This document shows positions 26,605 to 35,838 of a DNA stretch of 64,000 nt, one piece after another. The DNA comes from Candidatus Martarchaeota archaeon. GTDB taxonomy: Archaea > Micrarchaeota > Micrarchaeia > Micrarchaeales > Micrarchaeaceae. The DNA lies in contig JAMCYB010000011.1 of assembly GCA_023474385.1 (NCBI GenBank), forward strand, positions 1 through 64,000, given 5' to 3'. The notes under the pieces are model-generated. The model ran no database searches. It had not been told where the DNA came from and was given only the letters and a program-made list of their open reading frames with translations. The stretch's first letter is position 1, and the number at the start of each line of letters is the position of its first letter. Made by a program: the position numbers and the translations under genes.

Positions 26605-27879
26605 ATGCGGCAATGTGGTTCTTTGCGATTTAGTTTCTTCGGAGGAGCACAGGAAGTCGGAAGGTCTTCCATCCTGTTATCGGATGATAGAAAGATAATG
26701 CTCGACTTCGGGATCAAAGTTGATCACAAGACCGAGTTTCCAACTGCAATACCAACAATCGATGCTGCGGTAATAAGCCATGCGCACCTCGACCATAGCG
26801 GGTTTGCCCCTGCGTTGTACAATGAGAACTCCTGCCCGTCATTTGGAACCAAGCCCACGCTCGAGCTTTCAATGCTGCTCATAGAAGACGCGATGAAGAT
26901 AGCAAAGAACGAGCATTCAAACATACACTATCATAAGCGGCAGGCCAACATTTACAACACCAAATTCGTTCCGCTGAATTTCAGGCAGCCCATGCCGTTC
27001 GGTAATTACGAAATCGAGCTGTACGACGCAGGCCACATATGCGGCAGCGCGGTAACGCTGATAGACAGGAAGAAAGGCAAGGAGAACAAGCGTGTCGTAT
27101 ACACTGGCGACTTCAAGCTGGGCAAGCAGTTTCTGCACTCCGGGGCTGACATAGTCAAGAGCGATGTTCTAATCATAGAATCAACTTACGAGTCGCGCGA
27201 GCATCCAGATAGGCATAAGCTCGAGGAGAAGTTTATCGAAGACATAAAGGCGACGCTGGACAATGGAGGTACGGCCCTCATACCTGTTTTCGCGGTGGGG
27301 AGGAGTCAGGAGATTCTAGCTATGCTATACAAGCACAGGCTGACCCCCATATCGTATGTCGACGGAATGGCAAGGGCCGCTACAACCATAGTGTCAAAGA
27401 ACTCCAAATTCATAAAGAACGGGGATGTGCTTTCGAAGGCGATAATGGAAACGGTGTGGGTAGACGATTACCACGTAAGAAAGGAGGCTCTCGAGGAACC
27501 GTCGATAATACTTACAACTGCAGGAATGCTCAACGGCGGCCCTGTGCTCAATTACATAACCAAGCTGAACAAATATTCCAAAATACTCCTAACAGGGTAC
27601 CAGGCAGAAGGAACTAATGGCAGGCAGATACTTGAAAGCGGCTCCATCACTGTAAAGAATTCTAAGATAAGGATAAACAACGAAGTCGAGCAGTACGATT
27701 TTTCAGCCCACGCAAGCGATTCCGACCTTTATGAGTACGTTAGGGCGAGCGCTCCAAACCACGTGATATGCGTGCACGGCGACAGGGAGCATACGATGCA
27801 CTTTGCCGAAACGCTTAACGGCGAAGGCTTCGACGCCTATGCTCCTGCTGTCGGCGACACGATAGAGATACCGGGATGA
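26605..27879 (+). CDS. Metallo-beta-lactamase/beta-CASP ribonuclease (aCPSF2-like)
   Basis: The 424-residue protein starts with FSFFGGAQEVGRSSILL, has the zinc motif SHAHLDHSGF, GHICGSAVTLI, YTGDFK, IIESTYESREHP and the beta-CASP motifs ending in FSAHASDSDL and VHGDREH. It lacks the N-terminal KH domains of aCPSF1, so it is closest in layout to aCPSF2. It should cleave RNA in processing or decay. ATG 26605 lies about 40 bases after a TTTATATATG box; a TTG at 26590 is the alternative. Confidence 0.88.
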   Translation: MRQCGSLRFSFFGGAQEVGRSSILLSDDRKIMLDFGIKVDHKTEFPTAIPTIDAAVISHAHLDHSGFAPALYNENSCPSFGTKPTLELSMLLIEDAMKIAKNEHSNIHYHKRQANIYNTKFVPLNFRQPMPFGNYEIELYDAGHICGSAVTLIDRKKGKENKRVVYTGDFKLGKQFLHSGADIVKSDVLIIESTYESREHPDRHKLEEKFIEDIKATLDNGGTALIPVFAVGRSQEILAMLYKHRLTPISYVDGMARAATTIVSKNSKFIKNGDVLSKAIMETVWVDDYHVRKEALEEPSIILTTAGMLNGGPVLNYITKLNKYSKILLTGYQAEGTNGRQILESGSITVKNSKIRINNEVEQYDFSAHASDSDLYEYVRASAPNHVICVHGDREHTMHFAETLNGEGFDAYAPAVGDTIEIPG

Positions 27880-28830
27880 TCAGGAAAGTCCAAGCGCAGC
27901 TGCCATGAATGGAAGCACTATAGTCGCGTCCCCGTCAATGGTCACGTATTTCGCCTTCTCCTTTATCTTTCCCCATGATACTGCCTCGGTCAGCCTCGCG
28001 CCCGAAAGGCTCCCGTCGAACTGCGAAGCCGTGGTTATGTAGACAGCATAATCCAAGCCTCCTTTGAACTGGTTCCACCAGATTACGTGGTGCTTGCTGA
28101 TTCCTCCCCCTATCATCATGGCGCCGGTGGTTTTGTTGTCAAAGGATATGTTGCTCAGTGCAAGCTCATCCTTGAGCATGTTGAGCTTGAAGTCGTGGTC
28201 CTGCGAGAAGATGGCAAGCTGTGTTCCGAAGGCTCCATCCACTATGCCTGGATTGTATATCGGCACGTTGTTCAGGTAAGCCTGTCTAAGTATGGATCCA
28301 GGATCCTTGATTCTCTTCCCAAATTCGTTTATCAGCTCGCTGGGCGAATACTCTGCCTTGTAATCTTTAGAGGAATAAAGCTCCTTCATTGTAGAGTTGA
28401 AGGCCTCTTCAAGCTTACCACCGTACTGGTAGTTCTCTATAAACACGTTTCCAAGCCTGTATACCTTTGCCCTATGGAGCGCAGCGTCATCCGCCTCAAA
28501 CGTACCCTTCGAATAGATGCCGCCGTATGCCCTTGCTATGTCGTGGTCGAGAGTGCCGCAAGTGGTTATTATCGCGTCGAAATACTTTACCATACCGGCA
28601 AGCACTCCCCTGAGTCCCGTTGAGACTATATCTGCCGGAAAGGACAGGAAGTTGAACGAGTCCTTGTTGGCTATCATCTCCCCCAATATTTCCTTGCCCC
28701 TTGCCATATGCTGTCCTGAGAACCCTCCCATATCCGACATTTCGTCGAAAAGCGCGGACACTTTCATGCCCTTTGTTATCCTTATATCCTTGATCTTCTT
28801 CCCAACAATTTTATTTTTTGAAGCTTCCAT
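27880..28830 (-). CDS. dys: Deoxyhypusine synthase
   Basis: This 316-residue enzyme has TCGTLDHDIARAYGG, NVPIYNPGIVDGAFG, GGGISKHHVIWWNQFKGG and TASQFDGSLSGARLTEAVSW followed by GKIK with the catalytic Lys. It transfers the aminobutyl group of spermidine to a lysine of aIF5A. ATG 28830 follows GGTG; an upstream extension is unlikely. It is divergent from ftsZ across 168 bases. Confidence 0.95.
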   Translation of the reverse strand: MEASKNKIVGKKIKDIRITKGMKVSALFDEMSDMGGFSGQHMARGKEILGEMIANKDSFNFLSFPADIVSTGLRGVLAGMVKYFDAIITTCGTLDHDIARAYGGIYSKGTFEADDAALHRAKVYRLGNVFIENYQYGGKLEEAFNSTMKELYSSKDYKAEYSPSELINEFGKRIKDPGSILRQAYLNNVPIYNPGIVDGAFGTQLAIFSQDHDFKLNMLKDELALSNISFDNKTTGAMMIGGGISKHHVIWWNQFKGGLDYAVYITTASQFDGSLSGARLTEAVSWGKIKEKAKYVTIDGDATIVLPFMAAALGLS

Positions 28831-28998
28831 CGAATTCACCAATAACAATCTTATGGCAGAGCTATTTATTATTTTTTTGTGGTTGATGAAGCTGATTATC
28901 CTGGCATATATGCATTGCTGTTCCGCGCCTTCTCTGGTTGCGCAAATTATTTAATGCTTCATACCGAATATTAATGTATAAAACACCGGTAGATTTTC

Positions 28999-30099
28999 AT
29001 GGATGATTCTATTCAGAAAGACGAGGCGCTAAGCCCAGATGACGAAGAGATACTGAAGTTTATAGAATCTTCCAAGCCGAAGATTTATGTTGTGGGCACC
29101 GGAGGCTCGGGCAGCAACACCATCAACAGGCTCAATGCTATAGGAGTAAAGGATGCGACATTGGTAGCCATGAATACCGATGCTCCACACCTCGTCAAGA
29201 CGCGTTCAGAGAGAAAGCTGCTTCTCGGCAAGAAGGTGACAAGAGGGCTTGGAGCAGGCAGTGATATAAAAGTAGGAGAGGAAGCTGCGATAGAGAGCAA
29301 GGAGGAGATAAGGCATCTGCTTTCGGATTCGCAGATGGTATTCATAACCTGCGGTCTGGGTGGGGGCACAGGCACAGGCTCAATAGCCACCATAGCCCAT
29401 GAGGCAAGGGAGGCGGGCGCGCTCACGATAGCAATAGTCACGCTTCCATTCTCGAGCGAAGGCAGGGTAAGGATGAAGAATGCCCTGGAAGGGCTCTCAA
29501 AACTTAGGAAGGTGTGCGATACAACAATAATAATCCACAACGACAAGCTGCTTTCCATAGCCCCAGACCTTCCGCTCAACATGGCTTTCAGGGTCTCGGA
29601 CGAAGTTCTCGCCAGCGCAGCGAAAGGCATAGTGGAAATGGTGACCAAGCCTGGCATGGTAAACATAGACTTTGCGGATCTCCGCGCTGTGCTCAAGGAA
29701 TCAGGTTACGCTGTAATCGGCACTGGCGAAGGGATGCCTACAAACGACGGCACCAGCAGAGCGGCAGTGGCGCTTGAAAATGCCATAAAGAGCCCGCTTC
29801 TCGACGTGGACTTCTCCAACGCGAAGAAGGCACTGGTAAACATAACCGGCGGCGAGAGCCTAACGCTCCGCGAGGCAGAGATGATATTCCAGGAGGTATC
29901 AAACAGGATAAGCGACGATGCAATGGTAAAGTGGGGCGCAAGGATAGAGGAGGGCATGCAGAAGGACATGCTCAAAGTTATGATAGTCATAAGCGGCGTA
30001 GACTTCCCTGAATATACTGAGGAAGGAATAAAGAGGAGCATAAAGAGCATAAGCAAGAACGAGCCCATCGACCTTGATGAACTATTCACAGGAAAATAA
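28999..30099 (+). CDS. ftsZ: Cell division GTPase FtsZ
   Basis: This 366-residue tubulin-fold GTPase shows VVGTGGSGSNTINRL near residue 32, the AMNTDAPHL loop, the G-box GLGGGTGTGSIA and the NIDFADLRAVL T7-loop region with catalytic Asp residues. The C-terminus ends soon after the fold with DLDELFTGK and has no long variable linker. It would polymerise at midcell. Whether it is FtsZ1 or FtsZ2 is not decided here. Confidence 0.95.
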   Translation: MDDSIQKDEALSPDDEEILKFIESSKPKIYVVGTGGSGSNTINRLNAIGVKDATLVAMNTDAPHLVKTRSERKLLLGKKVTRGLGAGSDIKVGEEAAIESKEEIRHLLSDSQMVFITCGLGGGTGTGSIATIAHEAREAGALTIAIVTLPFSSEGRVRMKNALEGLSKLRKVCDTTIIIHNDKLLSIAPDLPLNMAFRVSDEVLASAAKGIVEMVTKPGMVNIDFADLRAVLKESGYAVIGTGEGMPTNDGTSRAAVALENAIKSPLLDVDFSNAKKALVNITGGESLTLREAEMIFQEVSNRISDDAMVKWGARIEEGMQKDMLKVMIVISGVDFPEYTEEGIKRSIKSISKNEPIDLDELFTGK

Positions 30100-30120
30100 A
30101 AAGCGCAGTTTTAAAAAAGT

Positions 30121-30297
30121 TCAAGCGTGATTTGACTTCGATCTGTGTGCTACAAGCTTCTTGTTGATCTTCCTCTTTATCACTATGCTGTTCTTGTAGC
30201 ATCTGCCCGAGCAGTAGTACTTTATTGCGCCGGTCCTGAAGACGTACATTATACCGGTTCCCTGCTTTATGGGCTTCGAGCAGTAAGAGCATTCCAT
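30121..30297 (-). CDS. rpl24e: Ribosomal protein eL24
   Basis: I found this short gene by reading the minus strand: MECSYCSKPIKQGTG leads into MYVFRTGAIKYYCSGRCYK and a basic tail, 58 residues in total. The CxxC and CxxxC pairs form the eL24 zinc finger. It ends 21 bases from the ftsZ stop, so the two converge. The order L7Ae-eS28-eL24 is conserved in archaea, which confirms the call. Confidence 0.92.
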   Translation of the reverse strand: MECSYCSKPIKQGTGIMYVFRTGAIKYYCSGRCYKNSIVIKRKINKKLVAHRSKSNHA

Positions 30298-30301
30298 AAT
30301 A

Positions 30302-30535
30302 TCACTTCACCTTGATCTCGCGAGCCTCCCTGTTAGTATCAGGCAGCCTTATCACGTCGCCCACCATCGCCGGCCCAAGCATGTTTCTCCTTATTATCCT
30401 TCCCTTGTCCCTTCCTTCGAGAATCTTGCAGCTTACCTGGTATATCTCGCCATATATGCCTGTCTTTCTCTTCTTATTTATCTCCACTATCTCTGCGAGG
30501 AATCCTGAAAACTGCTGCTGCGACTCTCCTTCCAT
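30302..30535 (-). CDS. rps28e: Ribosomal protein eS28
   Basis: A 77-residue OB-fold small-subunit protein with GIYGEIYQVSCKILEGRDKG, IIRRNMLGPAMVGDVIRL and the terminal R-E-A-R-E. It is slightly longer at the N-terminus than most archaeal eS28. It lies between L7Ae and eL24, with four bases to the eL24 start. Confidence 0.92.
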   Translation of the reverse strand: MEGESQQQFSGFLAEIVEINKKRKTGIYGEIYQVSCKILEGRDKGRIIRRNMLGPAMVGDVIRLPDTNREAREIKVK

Positions 30536-30541
30536 AAATTA

Positions 30542-30940
30542 TCACTCCTGCTTCTTCTCCTGCGCCTGCTCCTTCTTTGAGCTTCCAGTAAGCCTCGATA
30601 TGATGTCCTTTATGCTCTGTGATGCATTGCCCTGATTCTCTACCGCTACTGCAGTGCAAGGCACGTTGAGCCCTATCGACTTCCCAAGCTCAAGCTTGTT
30701 TGGTACATAGGTGTAAGCGATTTTCTTCTGCTCGCATATGGACGGTATGTGCATAACGACCTCTTCAGGGTCGACGTCCTCGGCGATAACTACGAAAGAG
30801 GCAAGCCCGCGTTCGACGCTCTTGGTGACCTCGTTCGAGCCCTTCTTCACGCTGCCGGACTGCTTCACAAGCTGAAGCGCCTCGTAGGTTTTTTTGACCA
30901 CTTCCTCTGGGACTTCGAATTTTACGAAAGACTTTGCCAT
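30542..30940 (-). CDS. rpl7ae: Ribosomal protein L7Ae (K-turn binding)
   Basis: A 132-residue protein with VKKGSNEVTKSVERGLASFV, IAEDVDPEEVVMHIP, and KIAYTYVPNKLELGKSIG, the K-turn binding surface. In archaea it serves the ribosome, box C/D and H/ACA RNPs and RNase P, so it would bind the proposed tRNA-Trp intron guide. A Lys/Gln/Glu-rich tail of about 20 residues follows. ATG 30940 gives the standard start MAKSFVKFEVPEE. Confidence 0.94.
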   Translation of the reverse strand: MAKSFVKFEVPEEVVKKTYEALQLVKQSGSVKKGSNEVTKSVERGLASFVVIAEDVDPEEVVMHIPSICEQKKIAYTYVPNKLELGKSIGLNVPCTAVAVENQGNASQSIKDIISRLTGSSKKEQAQEKKQE

Positions 30941-31021
30941 AATAACACCGTCAGTTTCCATCATCCAGTAAATAGAAATTGCAATAATAGATTGCTAGCA
31001 AACATATATAAACATTGGGCG

Positions 31022-33214
31022 TCAGTCAAGGAACTGCTCCGGGCCCGGCGGCTCTGGCGGCTGTCCCTTCCTTACCCTTATGTCCCTAACTACCTTGTTC
31101 TGCAGCTCCCCTGGCAGCCTTTCATAACCGGCGAACTCGGTGTACCATACCGCTCTTCCCTGTGTAAGCCCCCTAAGGTCGTTTGAAAAGCTCTTCAGAG
31201 TTTCGGCTACAGGCAGCTTTGCGACTATAGTAACCTCTGCCCTTTCCTGGTTTACCGTGACTATCTGCCCGCGCTTGCCTTGCAGGAACGATATCACATC
31301 TGACATGTTGTCCTGTGGTATGCTTATCGTAAAGTTCTGCTTCGGCTCAACAAGAGTTATGCCTGCGCTGAGCATTGCCGCATATATAGCGTTCCTTATC
31401 GCAGGTATGATCTGCGCTGGGCCCCTGTGCACCGGATCCTCGTGTATCGTCGCGTCGACTATGCTCACCAGCACGCCGGCGCATTTCTCCCTTGCAAGCG
31501 GTCCGTCCTTCACTGCCTGCTCGAATCCGTCTATGAGAAGCTCCATGACCTCGTTGAGGTACTGCACTCCGTGCGTCGCATCAACCATTATGTTCCTGTT
31601 GCATACGTCAACCACGCCCTTGGCAGTCGGCCTGTCAAGCCCAGCCTCGATGAAAGCGTCAACTGCGAGCTGCCCTTTCGGCTTGCCCTCCCTTATCTTG
31701 CCCTCGTCTATCGCGGCGAGTGTTTTTTCAGGCAGCGGCTCAACAGTCACAAAGAACCTGGAGTGCTTGTTTGGCGACTTGCCCATTACAGGGCCAGCCT
31801 TGCCGCTTATAGTCTCGTTGTAAACAACTATAGGCTCGCTCGTTATTATAGGGACCTTGAACTCGTCCCTTATCTTCGTCTCTATTACATCTAAATGGAG
31901 TTCTCCTATTCCGCTTATGAGATGCTCGCCCGTTTCCTGGCTTATCTCCACCTTCAGCGTGGCGTCCTCCTTTGAAAGTATCCTGAGCGCCTCTATGAGC
32001 TTTGTCATGTCCCTGGAGTCCTTTGCCTCTATTGCCTTTGTTACTACGGGCTTAGAGTAGTGGGTTATGCTTTCGAAAGCCTCTATCTGGTTTTCGCTTA
32101 CCGTGTCCCCTATTGAAAGGTCCTTGAGTCCTATAAGTGCGGCTATATTTCCTGCAGGGACCTCGTCAACTATTATCCTGTCCGGACCCATGTACAGCGC
32201 AACCTGCTGGATGCGCTGCTTGTTGGTCTTGCCGCTCACGTAGAACTCCATGCCCTTCTTTACAGTGCCAGAAAATATCCTTGTTATTATGACCTCTCCG
32301 CTGTGCTGGTCATACGCGACCCCAAAAGTCACCATGTTGGCCTTGGCAGTCGCATCTGTGTTGGCCATGGCTTGGCCGTCAACGGAAGACATGTCCCCAT
32401 GCCACATGATGGGCACTCTGTATACTTGCGCCTCTTTCGGGCTAGGCAGGTGCTCCACTACCATCGATAGTATGGCATCCTCTATGGGTGCTATGTCCTG
32501 CAGTTTTGCCTCGTCACCAGCCGCAGTATACTCGAAAACCTGCTTGAAGGAGACGTTCTTCTGCTTCATCATCCTAACCGATATGGCCCATCTCTTCATC
32601 GCCGAGCCGAAGCATACGCTGCCACCTTCAACGCTGACCTTCCATTTGTCGGCGAATTCTTCTGGAGAATACTGCTCTATCATCCTGTTTATGTCCCCTA
32701 TCAGTGCGCCAAGCCTCTCCTGCGTCTGTTCCGGAGTGAGCCTCAGCTCGTTAAGCAGCCTGTCCACCTTGTTTACGAAAAGTACTGGCTTGGCCCTTTC
32801 CTTCAATGCCTGCCTCAGCACTGTCTCAGTCTGCGGCATGACCCCCTCTACTGGGTCAACTACGAGCACCACGCCGTCAACTGCTCTCATCGCCCTGGTG
32901 ACGTGTCCTCCAAAATCAACGTGGCCTGGCGTGTCTATCAGGTTTATAATGTAATCCTTGTCTTCATATGTGAATCCCAGGGATATGTAGGCGCTCTTTA
33001 TCGTCATCCTCCTGTCCTTCTCTATCGCCTCATAGTTGGTGTAGAGCACGTCCCCCGCAGCCGACTTCGGTATGAGGCCCGCCTTTGCAAGAAGGGAATC
33101 GGTAAGGGTAGTCTTTCCGTGGTGAACGTGCGCTATTATGCCTATGTTCCTGACGCTGGTAACGTCCTTCATTATGCGCGTTACTTCTTCAACTACAAAT
33201 TCTTTCCTTACCAT
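31022..33214 (-). CDS. fusA: Elongation factor 2 with unusual G1 and switch I residues
   Basis: The 730-residue GTPase has all EF-2 domains, with NLIDTPGHVDFGGHVTRAMR (G3) and NKVDRLLNEL (G4). The diphthamide region reads IHEDPVHRGPAQIIPAIR with the target His kept. Two positions are odd: G1 reads AHVHHGKTT, so residue 31 is His instead of the near-invariant Asp, and switch I reads EKDRRMTI, where the usual RGMTI Gly is Arg 69. The protein is otherwise intact, so I assume it is functional. It lies downstream of uS7 and uS12. Confidence 0.96.
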   Translation of the reverse strand: MVRKEFVVEEVTRIMKDVTSVRNIGIIAHVHHGKTTLTDSLLAKAGLIPKSAAGDVLYTNYEAIEKDRRMTIKSAYISLGFTYEDKDYIINLIDTPGHVDFGGHVTRAMRAVDGVVLVVDPVEGVMPQTETVLRQALKERAKPVLFVNKVDRLLNELRLTPEQTQERLGALIGDINRMIEQYSPEEFADKWKVSVEGGSVCFGSAMKRWAISVRMMKQKNVSFKQVFEYTAAGDEAKLQDIAPIEDAILSMVVEHLPSPKEAQVYRVPIMWHGDMSSVDGQAMANTDATAKANMVTFGVAYDQHSGEVIITRIFSGTVKKGMEFYVSGKTNKQRIQQVALYMGPDRIIVDEVPAGNIAALIGLKDLSIGDTVSENQIEAFESITHYSKPVVTKAIEAKDSRDMTKLIEALRILSKEDATLKVEISQETGEHLISGIGELHLDVIETKIRDEFKVPIITSEPIVVYNETISGKAGPVMGKSPNKHSRFFVTVEPLPEKTLAAIDEGKIREGKPKGQLAVDAFIEAGLDRPTAKGVVDVCNRNIMVDATHGVQYLNEVMELLIDGFEQAVKDGPLAREKCAGVLVSIVDATIHEDPVHRGPAQIIPAIRNAIYAAMLSAGITLVEPKQNFTISIPQDNMSDVISFLQGKRGQIVTVNQERAEVTIVAKLPVAETLKSFSNDLRGLTQGRAVWYTEFAGYERLPGELQNKVVRDIRVRKGQPPEPPGPEQFLD

Positions 33215-33230
33215 AAATACGCACCATGAC

Positions 33231-33965
33231 TCACTTTGCGCTCCTTGCCATGCGCTCTATCTCGTTCTTCCTCTTCACTGCATAGCTGTTGATGTCGTTG
33301 TTAGCCGCAAGCATTATCTCGTTAGCCAGGACGTCGTACATCCTTCTCTTCTTGCCGAAGGATCCTATCACAGTAGCCATAGCAATGTTCTTCAGCGCTA
33401 TGTCGAGCCTCCTGCTGGCGCTTATGTCAACTGCAACGTTCGATATTATACCTCCGTACCTTACCCTTGTTGTGTCCTCTATCGGCGCGCTGTTCTCGAG
33501 AGCCTTGACATACAACTGAAGCGGGTTCGTATCCGATTTCTCGTGTATGGCATCAAACGCCTTTTCTATTATGTGCATGACCTTTATCTTTTTGCCCTGA
33601 AGCCTTCCCTCAGTCCTGATCGTCTTTCCGCCTACTCTGCCCCCTGTGCCTCCCCTCATCATGGAGTTCTCCAGCCTTTCGACAATGTTGAGCGACGCCT
33701 TTGACAGGTCCTTCTGGCTCCTTCTCCTGAATGTGCTCGGGTATTCGAGCGGCGTCAGGTCTATGTACCTTTTCAGGCTCAGGTCTTCAACCTTTACGTC
33801 ATAGCTGTATTTCTCGAAAAGCATCCTCTCCTTATTCTGCCCTTCTGTTTCGGCTGCGGGCTTCGCCGCCTTCCTGGACTGCTTCTTTGGCGCCTTTTTC
33901 TGCTTTTCTGCAGTGGCTTTATCCGAATCAATTCCAGTTTCCTGAACAACGCTCTCCTCAGCCAT
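33231..33965 (-). CDS. rps7: Ribosomal protein uS7 with N-terminal extension
   Basis: This 244-residue protein contains a full uS7 core from about residue 50 on: RYIDLTPLEYPST, MHIIEKAFDAIHEKSDTNPL, GGIISNVAVDISASRRLDIAL and a C-terminal KKNEIERMARSAK-like helix. The first 45 residues form an extra Lys/Ala/Glu-rich low-complexity arm not needed for the fold. It initiates small-subunit head assembly. It lies six bases after uS12. Confidence 0.95.
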   Translation of the reverse strand: MAEESVVQETGIDSDKATAEKQKKAPKKQSRKAAKPAAETEGQNKERMLFEKYSYDVKVEDLSLKRYIDLTPLEYPSTFRRRSQKDLSKASLNIVERLENSMMRGGTGGRVGGKTIRTEGRLQGKKIKVMHIIEKAFDAIHEKSDTNPLQLYVKALENSAPIEDTTRVRYGGIISNVAVDISASRRLDIALKNIAMATVIGSFGKKRRMYDVLANEIMLAANNDINSYAVKRKNEIERMARSAK

Positions 33966-33971
33966 AAATCA

Positions 33972-34400
33972 TTACCTCTTGGGTTTGTCCTTTCTTCCGG
34001 TCCTTACCTCCTCAAGGCTCGCCCCGTTTATCTCGACGACCTTGTATTTCATTCCTGGTATGCTGCCCATCTGCCCTCTCTGGGAGCCTCCCATTCCCTC
34101 TATCGTCACTTCGTCGTGCTCATCTATGAAGTTTATTGAGCCGTCATGAGGCACGAAAGCGCCAACAACCCTATTGTTCTTTATCAGCTGCACGCGCACG
34201 CACTTTATCTGCCCGGAGTGCGGCTGCTTCTGCTCAACTACGAATTTCTGCAGAACCAGAGCCTTCGCCCTAGGAACAGTGCCTACTGCGTCGTACTTCT
34301 GCTTTAGCTTCAGTTTCTTCCTCTTCAGCCACTTCTTAAGCATGCGCTGCCTTTTCCTCTGCTTCACCAGTTTCCTCGCTGCAAATTCACCGTTAGGCAA
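33972..34400 (-). CDS. rps12: Ribosomal protein uS12
   Basis: A 142-residue decoding-centre protein with PNGEFAARKLVKQRKRQRML, KALVLQKFVVEQKQPHSG, CVRVQLIKNNRVVGAFVPHDG and GSIPGMKYKVVEING. The start is TTG at 34400, with GTGATT just upstream; there is no ATG that fits. It begins one base from the eL30 stop. Confidence 0.95.
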   Translation of the reverse strand: MPNGEFAARKLVKQRKRQRMLKKWLKRKKLKLKQKYDAVGTVPRAKALVLQKFVVEQKQPHSGQIKCVRVQLIKNNRVVGAFVPHDGSINFIDEHDEVTIEGMGGSQRGQMGSIPGMKYKVVEINGASLEEVRTGRKDKPKR

Positions 34401-34706
34401 TCAATCACTGCTAAAATTTTTAAGTATCCCAGAGTCTCCAGGCTGTATTATCGATATCGCCGATACCGAATAGGGCTTTCCGCAGACAGCGCCGAATTCC
34501 ATTGGCGTGCCCTCGAATATTATGACTTTTATTCCGGAAATCTTGGACAGGTGGTTCAGGTCGTCCACAAGCTCCTTTTTGCTCTTCGACGTCGCCACTA
34601 CGAGCTTGGCCGTGCCCTCCATGAGAGACTTCAACGTACTCCTTGCCCCGATTGCAGTCTCTCCGCTATCCACAGCCAGTCTAACATCTCCGTTTAAATC
34701 TGCCAT
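34401..34706 (-). CDS. rpl30e: Ribosomal protein eL30
   Basis: A 101-residue L7Ae-fold protein with LAVDSGETAIGARSTLKSL, KLVVATSKSKKELVDDL and GIKVIIFEGTPMEFGAVCGKPY. It heads the eL30-uS12-uS7-EF-2 run. NusA, often found between eL30 and uS12 in archaea, is absent. ATG 34706 has AAAGGA upstream; ATG 34712 is too close to that site. Confidence 0.93.
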   Translation of the reverse strand: MADLNGDVRLAVDSGETAIGARSTLKSLMEGTAKLVVATSKSKKELVDDLNHLSKISGIKVIIFEGTPMEFGAVCGKPYSVSAISIIQPGDSGILKNFSSD

Positions 34707-34830
34707 ATTCATCCTTTGAGAAAAGGTAAACGATGCCGGCATCAATCTGCAGGCGCCGATGCATACGATTATAGTAGGGAAAAGTATATATAATTATTGA
34801 AAATGCCGATATTCGTTAGCGCCCAGGAAA

Positions 34831-35838
34831 TCAGTGCGTTATGGTGTAGTTGCATCCTGAAGGCTGCGAAAAGTCGCCGCTCAGTATGAGCTTGGCGTAT
34901 CCGATGAGCGGGATAGAGCCTATGACCTTGCCATTCACGTATGAGCTGTTTACAGGAAGGTTGCCGTACTGCATGTCCAGCCCAGGGTTGTTGTCTCCCT
35001 TGGTGAGCACATAGTAGCTTCCGCTTGCATTTATTATTGCGTATACGCGGTGCACTACGTATGAATCGCCTGCAGCGTAGAACGAATCCTGCGGCACTGT
35101 TGTATAGACGATAATCGAATTATTCCTGTCTCCTGTTATTACCGTATTGCCTATTGCTATCGCTTCGGTGTAAGCTTCGTTGTACGATATGCCGTTGTCG
35201 AAGACGACCTTTCTCTCCCCGCAGTAATACCTGACAAGATTTCCCGACTGCGAGGCGTTTGATATTATGTGCTCCGGTCCGTCACCTGTTGCCAGAAGAC
35301 CTACCGAATAGCCTTTCTTCACTTCCTGCGATATGAGCGCCCCTCCTGAATAGTTCTCGTACGCCACGCATGCATTGAACTCGAGTCCTATGTTGCTTAG
35401 CATGGAGGAAAACTCCTGCTTTGTCACGTCGACTACTGGTGCCCTGAGCTTAGTCACGTTCAATCCCTGTATCGCTATCATGTCCCCCCTGTGCAGTACG
35501 GGGAGCATGGAGCAGCTTGGCACAACATCCAGCGGCGTCGGAGTGTTCAGAGCAAAGCGCAGGAATAGCCACAGCCCAATTACTACTGCTATGGCTATGA
35601 CTATCTCGGTGCCTTCCCGCACAGCGTTGCTCCTGTTTACCCCGCTAACAAGCTCTAAGCCCACTATAATTACAAGCACGATAAATGACGCAGCTCCCAG
35701 CGCTATCGAAAGAATTCCGTTGCTGTTGAACCTTATGTAAAGCACCAGAAGTATCGCGAATACGACATAGAGCGGCCAGATGGTTATGCCTTTGCTGCGA
35801 CTCTCGCTCTTTCTTCTCCTCCTCTCCTTGCCCTTCAT
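34831..35838 (-). CDS. Signal peptidase I, archaeal type
   Basis: This 335-residue protein has three or four N-terminal helices (about residues 18-40, 43-65 and 78-98), then the S26 catalytic domain. The nucleophile is the Ser in DVVPSCSMLPVLHRGD. SYVVHRVYAII supplies the His that replaces bacterial Lys, and VLTKGDNNPGLDM is the third motif. The N-terminal membrane region is longer than in common archaeal SPases. It cleaves Sec signal peptides such as that of the protein at 1-1113. Its ATG overlaps the SMC stop by one base. Confidence 0.9.
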   Translation of the reverse strand: MKGKERRRRKSESRSKGITIWPLYVVFAILLVLYIRFNSNGILSIALGAASFIVLVIIVGLELVSGVNRSNAVREGTEIVIAIAVVIGLWLFLRFALNTPTPLDVVPSCSMLPVLHRGDMIAIQGLNVTKLRAPVVDVTKQEFSSMLSNIGLEFNACVAYENYSGGALISQEVKKGYSVGLLATGDGPEHIISNASQSGNLVRYYCGERKVVFDNGISYNEAYTEAIAIGNTVITGDRNNSIIVYTTVPQDSFYAAGDSYVVHRVYAIINASGSYYVLTKGDNNPGLDMQYGNLPVNSSYVNGKVIGSIPLIGYAKLILSGDFSQPSGCNYTITH

